Below, in pieces: positions 13,401 through 22,971 of a DNA stretch of 64,000 bases. The notes under the pieces are model-generated. The model was given only the letters and a program-made list of their open reading frames with translations. It did no database searches and had not been told where the DNA came from. This DNA comes from Centroberyx gerrardi (taxonomy: Eukaryota; Chordata; Actinopteri; Beryciformes; Berycidae), in assembly GCF_048128805.1 (NCBI RefSeq), contig NC_136004.1, positions 19,860,784-19,924,783 of the forward strand, in the 5' to 3' direction. A program made the translations under genes and the position numbers. Position 1 is the stretch's first letter; each line of letters starts with the position of its first letter.

Positions 13401-16087
13401 AGCCAACTTGGAAGTCCCGGATGTCGGACTTTCCCACCAGCACAGCAATGTAACAATGAGTAGGCCATTTGGTGGTGCGCATGATCTCAACATTGTCCGG
13501 AGTAGTGCAGTGAGCTAGCCAAAATGACGACTCCCTCTAAAGTTGTAGTTGTGTGCCACTGCTGTTGGGTGGGATACTGTGTTGTAGCAACTTCAGAGTT
13601 GATATTTAGTGAAGAGCACAAACCTGCAGCAAAACTTTCTCCATTGTGCTTTGTAGTAGAGTCTAACAGCTTAGCGAGTAGCTAGTTGTTATATCTTGTT
13701 CCTTTTTGGATGACAAAGTTTGACGGACCAAACTAGGAGATGCGCTGATTCGCTGTGAGAGTAGCCAGAGATGGTGGATTCAAAATAAAAAAGTCTCTGG
13801 AGTAGCGTACCACCAAACAACTGCTGGCTCCCAGCGCTCAATTAAAACGGCCTACAGAACACAGCATTTACCAGACTTCCAGCCAAAGCTAGTACGCTTG
13901 CAAGATTGCATATTTCTTGGTAGAAAAAAAATCAGAAAACAGATTAAAGTGTACATTTGTATACAAACTTGACTCTCTGGCTACCGTCACCTGCCATTTT
14001 TTCATCTGGACGGCAGTGGATCGGGACATGCCTTGATGCCTCCCTGCCTCCGAATGCTGCCTGATCAGGCAGCATTTTTTCCGTTTGAGGCATAGGCTAG
14101 GTCTGACTTAACAGCAACTTTTAATTTATCTCCACATTCTCCAGTTAACTTAAATCACCATAGTGTATAGCTCCATTTCCAGGGATTTTCAGCAATGACT
14201 GAATCGATTAAATCTCCCCCAAAAAGTCTGTTTTGCAAGGCCTGAAAGTTCAAAGTAGGGGCAATAAAGTGTTTTTGACAACTTATGGTGGCCCAGTATG
14301 AGTCATTCATTTTCTTTTTTAGAGTTTCATTCTGAGATTTATTTAAAAAAAAGTTCCATTCAGTTCCATTCTGACTCTTCCTCATTCCCTTCTGTATACA
14401 GTTTCATCCTTTTAAGTGTGGAAAATCAAACCAGCATCCTTGCAGTCACAACCCTGTCTGTGTAGCACTCACTTTCCATGAGCTAACCTTGCTCTGGCTC
14501 ATTCCCACCAGTCCAGAGTTCTGTTTTGACTTTCATTTTTAATAAAAGTTTAATTCTAACTCTCACCTTTGTTCCAGTCCTGGTAGTGTCCATGGCCACT
14601 GAGATTTACAGGGCCTGGTCCTTTATCTGTGTGCAGATGATTGATTGATTGATTTGTCTGTCTGTCTCTCTTTTTTCCCTTATTTAACCAAATAAGTTGA
14701 TGAGGAACAACAAACAGCAGTTTTAAAATAAGGCCCTGAAAGCTGATAAAGAAGGGAGGGTTGCACACAGCTGGAACAGTTGGGGGTCAAAAGCCTTGCT
14801 TAAGGGCACTTCACCATTGAGGGAGGGGAGATTGCTTCTCATTCATTTCCCCCAATTTTTTCTCCCTGTTGTATATGAACAGTCTTGTAATTTTAAAAAT
14901 GCCCTTTTGCCATTTTGATTCCTTGCCATTTTGATTCCAATGAATTCCTTCTCCCCTGTTTTCTAGCCTAGGTCAGCTAGCTTCCATTGCTGGAATTGAC
15001 CAGTCAGATTTTCGCCCTCTGGGGAGACCTCAGTTCTCCTCTACAGTAGGACAGCCCTTGGATGGTGCAGGGTCACTGACTGGAAGTGGAGGGGAGTATC
15101 AGGATATTCGGGCGAAGATTGACGCTGCATCTTTGGTAAGAATATGTATAGCGTTGTCAGGGAATGGTTGGTGAAAACACAGGTGTGATGTGAATTTTGT
15201 ACTCTATTGTGTTATGTCTCTATTGGTTGATGCAATTCTGACCAGTTGTGGATTTGTATCTTTGATACCACTAATATTTGAGTATTGCCTGTGTTCATGT
15301 CCTCTGTGGATATGTTATGGTCCTATATGTTGTTTATCTCTGGCACTAGAGACTCAGTTGAGTGTCTGTTGCACTTTGTGACATGTTTTCTTATCAGATC
15401 TCTGACTCCTGTCCCCAGGTAGGTAGTGCCCTGCCTGCTCCCTCAGGGGGCCCAGCTGACACAGCCACCCCCAGACCTCCATCCTCCGCCAGAGAGTTCT
15501 TGCTTGAGGATAGGCCATTGGAAGCACCTTTCAAGCAGGCAAGTGGACCTGCCATAGACCCTTGTGTGGATCTGGAGGGTGGAGGAGAGGAACCAGATCA
15601 GTACTCCAAGCCTGAAGCCCAGCATGAGTCTGGGTCTGAGCGCAGTTTCCGCAGCCAAAAATCCTATGGCATGGGTTCCCTTGGCAACAAAAGTTCCCAC
15701 ATTGGTGATTCTTGTGAAGATGTGTCTCAGCCAAGCCACCACCACAGCAATGGCAACTCTCACCGTAGCTATGGCAGTGGCCACCATAGTGATGGTTCCC
15801 ATGGATACAGCTTCAACTACAGCAACGTTTACAGCTCTGTCCACAGTGATGCTTCCCGTAGCAACGGGTCCCGTGGTGACTTGTCTGTGAGGTCGAGCCT
15901 TAGTGACATCATGAGTGAGAAGGCGGAGTCTGTGGGATCATTGGGGTCAAAGAACAGGGGAGGAGGGAGGCGACTGGTGGCAGGTCATTCAGGGTCAGAA
16001 GGATCCAAGGGGAAAGCCTATCGAGGGCAGGAGACTCTGGAGCAGATCAGATCTCTGGGAGGACAGTCAGATGACAGATCCTTCTGA
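1187..16087 (+). CDS. cep78: Centrosomal protein of 78 kDa (CEP78), 15 coding exons
   Basis: Exons: 1187-1448, 1741-1916, 2052-2124, 2266-2369, 2620-2794, 2919-3032, 3598-3662, 4231-4336, 5454-5571, 6109-6151, 6439-6588, 7793-7870, 9497-9678, 14967-15135, 15398-16087. Phases join without a break to give 2505 nt, 834 aa; human CEP78 is about 690-720 aa. The start matches the family N-terminus (DFxxxY...SVPLPAV). Residues about 60-325 are leucine-rich repeats with near-identical blocks ([22 protein letters not shown]). Exon 11 has an acidic run ([10 protein letters not shown]). Exons 12-13 form a coiled coil, followed by the conserved [17 protein letters not shown] and AGIDQSDF blocks. Exon 15 (residues 606-834) is Ser/His/Gly-rich and unlike the human tail. 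Known for the family: it sits on mature centrioles, binds the DCAF1 (VprBP) ubiquitin ligase and affects CP110; loss in humans causes cone-rod dystrophy with hearing loss. Intron 13 is 5.3 kb and full of repeats. Confidence 0.96.
2011..2049 (+). repeat. (TTCTA)n microsatellite abutting a splice acceptor
   Basis: About eight TTCTA units run directly into the acceptor of cep78 exon 3 (AG at 2050-2051), so the repeat serves as the polypyrimidine tract. Confidence 0.9.
3405..3480. repeat. Dispersed repeat fragment, copy 1
   Basis: The segment with CAGCCAACTTGGAAG and GACTTTCCCACC is nearly repeated at 13,385-13,440 in the same orientation. The family is not recognised. Confidence 0.55.
3683..4095. 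mobile_element. TTAA-bounded MITE in cep78 intron 7
   Basis: The left end reads TTAAAGGAATAGTTCACCC and the right end is its near-exact reverse complement (GGGTGATCTATTCCTTTAA). Both terminate in TTAA, the target duplication of Kolobok/piggyBac-type transposons. No transposase reading is present. This end sequence is very common in teleost genomes (recalled, not searched). Confidence 0.8.
4434..4486. repeat. (TAA)n microsatellite, grading to TGA/TAA
   Basis: About 12 TAA/ATA units followed by TGATGATGATAATAATGG. A shorter (TTA)n tract lies at 4596-4613. Confidence 0.9.
6787..7602. mobile_element. Foldback (long inverted repeat) DNA transposon, non-autonomous
   Basis: About 205-bp terminal inverted repeats (6787-6990 and 7398-7602) begin ATGGAATACTAAATC and end with its complement. 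An 8-bp direct repeat AACAAAAT flanks the element exactly (6779-6786 and 7603-7610). Each arm contains diverged tandem units of about 42 bp, each starting TTTTGCAAG. The roughly 400-bp centre has no transposase. An 8-bp duplication fits hAT, P, MuDR-like or Zisupton groups; the end does not decide. Open frames across the arms on both strands come from the subrepeats and are not genes. Confidence 0.88.
7672..7706. repeat. (AC)n microsatellite
   Basis: ACACACACAGAC followed by about ten AC units, in cep78 intron 11. Confidence 0.9.
8529..9119. mobile_element. TTAA-bounded MITE in cep78 intron 12
   Basis: The left end TTAAAGCTGGAATCAGGA and the right end TCCTGGATTTCAGCTTTAA are imperfect inverted repeats, each ending in TTAA. 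The interior (about 590 bp) has no transposase. The end sequences differ from the 3683-4095 element, so this is a separate family with the same TTAA target preference. Confidence 0.7.
10705..11215. repeat. Common teleost interspersed repeat
   Basis: Starts near TTAAGTCAGGTTTATTTG and includes CTCAAAGGGCTTCA, GAAACTTTGGGAAGGG and CCTTCCAGGACGG..CAGGCGTGCAAT, word strings I know as a high-copy fish repeat. The exact family name and ends are not certain. Open frames here on both strands are repeat translations. Confidence 0.6.
13385..13440. repeat. Dispersed repeat fragment, copy 2
   Basis: Shares CAGCCAACTTGGAAG and GACTTTCCCACC with 3405-3480, with a few substitutions. Confidence 0.55.
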
Positions 16088-16661
16088 CCGGCTAGCCAGA
16101 GAAATATTACAAGATCTGTTGTCTCCTGGTATCCATTCTCTTTGCCTTCTCCTTGAAGTTCTTTCTCTTACTTCCTTCTTACGGTTGAAGTTATCTTTAT
16201 GTTTAGAAATAGTGAGCAAAGCAAGATTGGATTTGTGGTTCTGTAAATCCTTTCAATTTTAGATTTTTTATGAAGGTCTACGGGCAGAAACCTGTCTTCA
16301 ATCTCAGTTTTTGCCATTATGAGGGGTGAACATGAGAAATTTGAGTAAAGGTTTTTTTCATTTAACCCCAAACAGGTTAAGTAACACCAGCCAAAGTCCA
16401 TATCCAATAAAACATATCCGGACTGAGAAAACACATTTCAGTGCTAGTTTTACACTGGATATTTCTGTTTTTATGGTAGTTTTATGCCTGTTTTTAAATT
16501 TAATGAGACATTAAATGCCAAAGTAGAATCACTTGATGGTGACATTAAGTTGGTTTTGTGGGTTTTTTTGTTGTTGTTTTTTAAACCATCATAATGTGGA
16601 ATTGAGACATTTTTCATTCCTCTTTTGTTATGCTTAGATTGCCCTAAAATATATATTTTGC

Positions 16662-16667
16662 AATAAA
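16662..16667 (+). promoter_or_regulatory. cep78: cep78 polyadenylation signal
   Basis: AATAAA 575 nt after the cep78 stop codon, followed by a GT-rich GTGTGTTTCTG about 30 nt on. The 3' end is probably near 16,685. Confidence 0.75.
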
Positions 16668-16687
16668 TGTTCACATTCTGGCTCCTA

Positions 16688-19370
16688 ACAAAAGTGTGTT
16701 TCTGAGCCTCTAAGTGCAGAATTCACAAGACAGCTTTTTCTAAAAAATTATAAATTTTTATTGGAGACTTTTTAATGTGCTGATGCTCTGCCTAGGCTTC
16801 AGCAAGCTTCAGCAACACTTGCAATACTGAGACAAATATATATATTCGTGAAACCAACACCTTTCGGTACGTGGCCTTCATTGGGGTTAGTGCCAAATGC
16901 TGGTTTTACTAGTATTTGTTCTCAAATGTTGCTGCAATTTCCTCTTTCCTATTGTTATCTGCCCATTCCACACACCTTGTCAGTGGGTGAAGTAGAGCCA
17001 GAATACTCTTTCCATGTGCCTTAAGCCTCTACAGACAAGTTGCAACAGGGCATGTCTGGATGGATAGCATGTCTTTGACCTTGAGAGATGGAATTGGTAG
17101 GTGTGAACATCATACTGCTGAGAACTATTACAAAGACTGACAAAGTTTTGAATAGCTGGGATCCAAAATGAGAAAAACTGTCTCACTGAGTTTCATACCG
17201 GTAGTCTGATTTTGATTCACTGGTAGGCCAGCTTTCAAAACAAATGGTGATTAATTTGTCAATTGCCATGCTTAGGAGAGATCATTGATTAATTAGTGAT
17301 TGATTGATTAATGCAGCCTCTAATCTAGCTTGAATCCCAAAAAGAACAGTATGCCACAGATATGAAGAGTACTTGCAGTAATGGAGGACCCTTTAGCAGG
17401 ACCAGAGTCTATGTTTACTACATTGTCTTGTTTACAGTCTTTTTTTGTTGCCGTGTCCAGGGTGACAGTAATGGGAGCAAAGCATGATTTGTGTGCGTTA
17501 GTGGCAGTCAGTCAGTCAGTCCTTGGACAAAGTGTTCTGTTGGAGTATGCACATGTTTTCCATTCCCAGTGACCATCACACTCCAGCCAGTAAAAACCAA
17601 AAGTATGTCACCACAGCTCTAGGTGACAAGGAAGGAGGAAGCATTCTCATCTCATCCCATCCAATGCACTGATCTGGGAACATCTTTACACTGCTTTGGT
17701 AGTGCTGTAATGTTTGCAACCTTACAGTTTCATATAGAAGGACTACTTTAATGAGTCACAGCTTTCTTGACTTGCTTCTATTTATGTATAAGGATTGGCA
17801 GTTTGCATAGAAATGCCAGTAATATGTATTGAGACACACTATGTGAGGTGAAATGGGAAGCAGGAAAGAACAGAAGTTATTTTAGAAATAAAAACAGTTT
17901 CTCTTCCCTCAGTATTAAATGTATGCCCAATTCTCTGGAAATCACAGCTTTAATCATCACAGTAATTGGCCTGGCCAGTCTTCTTTGAAGTTTGTTGCAC
18001 TTGTTTTGTGGTCAGCCACGTAAGGCAAATCCAGTAGAGTAATGCACCATGACAGTAATCAACCCATAGTGTGTTTAACACTGTCCTACATAATACTATA
18101 GAAATACAGAGATAAATAAATGGGGAAATAAATGACTACATAGATCGTTTATGGTGTTAATGTATTGTCTTATTTAATTATTTATTTATTTTATATATTT
18201 CTGGATTTCAATGCATTTTTTTCAGCTATGGATGCTGACCCAGGTTGGAACAAGTGGAGAGACAGAGTTAGAATGAAATGAATAGAAGAATGAATGATAT
18301 AATAATCTCAAAACTAAACTCTTAACTGAGGTGCTGGAAAAGAGCCTGACCCTGACCGGGTCATGGAAGTACTGACTAAGCTGGAGTTATACAGGATTTC
18401 GTCCTAGTGTGAATATATTTGTGTTCAGTGCCTGAGGCAGTTACTGTTAATGTGTTCCTAGTCAGTGTGATTGGTTAGAACAGGTTAGTTGGCATCAAGG
18501 ACGGAAATTAAGTCTCCTGCGAATTCTCCAACCTGTGTTTTTCAGTGGTGGACTCGTGCAACTTGTGAAGCCCAACTTTTAATCCAAAAGTTGAATGGGT
18601 TCCCACTATAGAAAATCCAATCATGGAAACTAAAATTAATTTAATTTGTATGTATGTGCCCAACCAATTAGAGTTTGTATTTACAAAAGCAAGATTGCCT
18701 CATGTTCGCACCACTTTTATCTGGCCCTGTAGGTAGAGAGCAAGGGCATGTAGCCTACTTTTATCACTCTCAGTATTTACAATGGACAGACATGCCACAC
18801 AATGTTGATAGTACTGTGTGTGAAGAGTGAATGAGCGTTTCACTATCAATGTACTGAGGCAGCCTCGATAAGTAAATTGTCAAGGTCCTGTCGCTTCTCT
18901 TTGGTGTCATGTAAGATTCAGTAACACTGGCTTATTGTTATCATCACAGGACAGAATCCTAGACTTTACTTTGCACTTTCCACCAATCTCAGCCAGAACA
19001 AAGGAAGGGGTTAGAAAAGGAGGGTGAATATTGCAATTATGCTTTATGTTTACTGCCATAACTAGCTTCTGTAGAGATATGATACTGTAGAGGGGTTGCA
19101 GAGAACAATGTGTACGTGGCGAAGAGGAGTGGTTAAAAAAACTCTGGATCAATTTGACTAAGTGGACAAAATAACAAACACCACCTGAAAAAGTACTTTG
19201 AAGTAACTAAATCACAATTACAATGGAAGCTATATAGGCATGTCATATTAAATTGAATACCAATATGTGTCAGCTAAGAGGTCTGACAACTTTTATATGT
19301 GAGTTCCAAAGAGGCCAAATACTCTGCCTGAATTGCAGGTGGATCAATCACAAAAACTGCAAAATTATTT
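16688..19370. other. Intergenic spacer, nothing clear
   Basis: No exon-like reading. On the minus strand 16,800-16,890 has words (GAAGGCCACGTACCGAAAGG) like a retroelement tail common in fish. The rest shows only AT-rich unique sequence and short repeats such as GTCAGTCAGTCA near 17,507. Confidence 0.5.
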
Positions 19371-19377
19371 AACATGG

Positions 19378-19686
19378 CAGCAATGGGAAAAAGTAATATG
19401 GTCTGATGAGAACCCTTTCCTATGGGCGTTACGTTTTGAGAAAGGTAAACAATGCCTTCAGCCCACAAAGTTACCAATTCTTAAACACGATGGTGGATCC
19501 ATAGTGGTTTGAGCAGTCACTAGGTTCAGTGATTGCTCTGGATGGTTGTGTAACGGTCGGGTGCAGCCGATGGTACCAACACTGTTCCCTCATGGTGTTC
19601 CCATATTCCAAGACAATGATGCTCCCACACACTGCTAAACAAATTCGAGAGTGGTCAAAGAAACGATCGTTTTGGGCTTACATCTG
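19378..19686 (+). pseudogene. Tc1/mariner-like transposase relic
   Basis: One frame reads 19,378-19,686 with a single internal stop (TGA at 19,510-19,512). It contains VIWSDE, KHDGGSIVV and, near the end, VPIFQDNDAPTHTAKQIREW. These match the order of the second-half blocks of Tc1-family DDE transposases (WSDE, HGGGSVMVW, FQQDNDPKHTS). Catalytic Asp positions appear in WSDE and QDND; the third acidic residue is not seen. No intact terminal repeats were found. It is an old, dead copy. Confidence 0.8.
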
Positions 19687-19689
19687 AGA

Positions 19690-21850
19690 GAAATCACATT
19701 TGTTTGTGGGTGGAACAAGGCAGCGTGAGCTCACCCTGCTGCATTTGGTAGGAGATGGGTCTGTTTACTAGTAGGCTATTAGGCTACGAGACTTACACTA
19801 AAAAACCTTTCACATACTTGTACTACAATCACAATATACAGGTCAGACTCAATCACCCCGTTTCCCAAAACATGACTGCCATGTGTGACACCTTCATTCA
19901 TGACCCTTAAATTACATTACATGCAAGCAGCGCATGTGTAGCATCTCTCTGAGTCCTATTGTAGTTAGTCCTGAATTTAGCACTGACTGACTACCTGTGG
20001 ATGGATAACATCCAGCAATGTTCTGACTCTACATCCTATGAGGGGTCCTTCCTCTTTTATTCTGGGATGAGTGTTTTGATGGGTAATCTAAGCTATTGCC
20101 CTGCACGATGTATGAGCCAAACACGCTGATGACAAACTATATGGGTCAAAATTTTGCCACCTTAGCTCAAATTCTGCTTCCCCAGTGTTTCAAAACCTTG
20201 TGATCACCAAATTTATATAATGTATCACAATGTCAGACTTTGTCATCAGATGAAAGTCAAGGTTGCCCTGGAACCTGCCCATCTAGCCTGGCACTATAAC
20301 CATGGCCTTCTACAAAATAGGTGCATAGCTGGGGCAATCTGGGCTGTGCCTTCATTATTACATAACACTGGCTGTGGGCCATCCCATGACTGACCTGGTA
20401 CAGAGAAAACCAGAACAGGTTTATTTAACAAACTCGCCTCACCAATACACTGTGTGCTTTCATCAAAGAGATGTGATGATGAAATGTAACTGATGACGTA
20501 TGTTTGTTGTTTGCAGGACTCACAATTTCTGTCAATAATTACAAAAGAAGCTGGATCTTGTAGGGAATATCCCAAAAATGAGAGATGAATGCAGGCAGTG
20601 TAATCCAGGGTAATTTTACTCGAAACTATGTATAAGATTTCCATTTTGAACGGCTCACAATGGGTAGATATTGTATTGGCTGCCTTTGTCTACTTTTGTA
20701 AGTATTTTGGAAGCCACAAACCTCTGGCAAAACTTCCCACGCTTCTCTGCTTGTGGTCACTGCAGGCTTTCTTTATCATTGGTGAAAACAGAGTGAAAAG
20801 AGATCTGAAGATTTTCCTTTCACTTACTCATCTATTGACATACAGCTAATTTTACATATTCAAGCTAATTCAAAAACCACAAATTGCACTGTGCACTCCT
20901 GACTCATTCATAGTGTGATATGTGGTCCTTGGTCCTTGGACTTGATATTGACAACTCTCGTACCTGGTCACTAACTAACTCCTGCAACTTGGCAACACTC
21001 TAGCTAAATAGGTGTAATTGGCACAGTGGACTGGGTAAAGTATTAATACTTTTTGTTGCTCTAACCCTAATCTATTGATTGGTAAGGTAATGGAGTGCTT
21101 GGCATGCACACTCTTGCACGTCTCTCTTTCTCTCTCTCTCTTATCTTTCTAATACACACACTATTAGCAAATTAACAACCCATTTGTTTGCTTGCCAAGC
21201 GGATGCCAATTGTGCACAAACTTAATCGGTTAATAACTGGTACCTTAATACTGCAATCAGGGCACCATTAACCATAATGTATTTATTCGTCAAGGTAATG
21301 ATCTATTGATCTATCAATGACCCCACCCACCCACACACACACACAAACCAAAGTACACATACACACGCCATTAACCAAACGGATGGCAACACGCGTGTGT
21401 TTGCTTGCTAATGCCATCCACACAAAGAGCTAATCTGTTCACAAATTGCTGCAGTATTTGCTTAATTACTGTATTGTAGGGATCGCAAACCTACATACTT
21501 AGACATCAGTGAGATAAGTTTGAAGCTAACATATTTAAGATAGCCTCACCCAGCCTCCTACACCAACACACACACATAACCAATGATTTTGGTGTTTGAC
21601 ACTGTAGTGTGTGGTGTTCAGGTATATGTCAAACTGTCAAGTGTTCAACTACTGTACACTAGCACTATAAAAATATGTCCTGTTGAATATTCAGCTGAAG
21701 CCTTTGTCACAGGTCTGACACAAACTACATGGAGTTTTGTGTTTGCTGCATACATGTTTGTAGCAAAGCATGAATTATTGTTGTTATCCAGTATTAACAA
21801 AATATTATGATTACTTCTTGATAGACTATTATTATTATATATATTATCAA
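19690..21850. other. Intergenic spacer, nothing clear
   Basis: No gene or RNA recognised. Short (CT)n near 21,123-21,142 and CA-rich runs near 21,323-21,367 and 21,565-21,577. Frames at 20,294-20,849 show no family features. Confidence 0.5.
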
Positions 21851-21852
21851 TA

Positions 21853-21945
21853 TACCAGAGACAGAAGATATATACCATGCAGGCAATATGCCATAGAGAC
21901 AGAAGATATATACCATGTAGGTAATATACCATAGAGACAGAAGAC
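21853..21945. repeat. Short minisatellite, unit about 38-40 bp
   Basis: About 2.5 copies of a unit containing GAGACAGAAGATATATACCATG and AATATACC/AATATGCC, just beyond the cdo1 3' end. Open frames on the minus strand here come from this repeat. Confidence 0.75.
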
Positions 21946-21980
21946 AACACAACACAATTTTCTGTGAAAGGGTAATAATG

Positions 21981-21986
21981 TTTAAT
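21981..21986 (-). promoter_or_regulatory. cdo1: cdo1 polyadenylation signal (ATTAAA)
   Basis: On the minus strand ATTAAA is followed about 20 nt later by a GT-rich TTGTGTTGTGTTGTC (plus 21,943-21,957), a good downstream element. This implies a 3' UTR of about 1 kb. No AATAAA was seen between here and the stop codon. Confidence 0.6.
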
Positions 21987-22971
21987 GGTCTACAGTCATG
22001 GCCAAATTTATCATTCACTGTATCATAGAAATCATGCATGCAACTGACAGCGCTATAAGTGGTGCTATGTTGCAAAACTACAAACTATATAAATACAACT
22101 ACAATCGAAACGACAGGCCAAAATCCTGAGAAAAAGTGAGTCTTGTCCTAAAACACAGTCTACTTATCATACAAAATCTTCCCTCCCCAAGACTCTCTTG
22201 GTCACCTAATGCTTGAGTCTGAACACATGTAGGAGTGACACTAAAGTAGCTTGCTGATTAGAAGACTCCTTATAGCCGCATGAACAGAATACTCTGCAAA
22301 TAAATTACAGGCATCGCACTTTTAAAAACAACGCATCTCTAAAGCTTTACATTTTTGCCAAATGCAAAAGAACATCGCAATTTTTCTAATTAGACTGTAC
22401 AAACACATTTTATGTTACATTTCATCACAATGTTCAACAGGTGTTAGACAATTTTGAGTGGTACAAATCAACAGTAAATACAGCTATAAAAGTGCTCCAT
22501 TGAGTGTGAAACTGTTGATCGTAGAAAGTTTTCCTTTTCTTGAGATATATAATTGAAGAGAAACGCTAAAGTTATATTTTTCCCTCTGAAATGCTAAAGC
22601 TCTACTCTTCAGCTATGGGCCGTAACAGTACAAAAGTGTGGTTACACAGGTCATGGACACACAGGAATGTTGTTATTGGAAAAGGGTCTCCTCAGGCCTA
22701 GCAAACAAAAGGCAGATTCAATCCGTGGCGGAGCCTATTCATGCATTCGTCCTGTGCTCATCAGTATTTGCCAAGCTCACACTGGGCAGCGATAAAGCCA
22801 TTCTAATTACTGGCTTGTCCTTTTGAACTGGCCCGCTCCTGATTTTAAATGGGTTGCTTAGTCATAGTAGGTCGACATTTCGCCCCCTCTGCAGTTTCTC
22901 TCGACTCAATTTTACAACATTGTCACTTTAAATGCAACTGTCTTCATCTTCTGCCTCCTCCTTTGGTGACC

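Larger units (their letters stand above)
9679..14966 (+). other. cep78 intron 13, repeat-rich
   Basis: A 5.3-kb intron holding the dispersed repeat at 10,705-11,215, a repeat fragment at 13,385-13,440, short TGAT/TTGA runs near 14,640, and a fragment resembling SINE/LINE tails near 14,785-14,825 (CCTTGCTTAAGGGCACTT). The stretch 12,370-13,140 has AT-rich words reminiscent of a degraded MITE but no clear ends. No coding exon was found. Confidence 0.6.

Noticed and set aside
15443-15844. Minus-strand 133-aa frame opposite cep78 exon 15
   Set aside because: Shadow of the low-complexity coding exon; no start context, homologous motif or splice sites.
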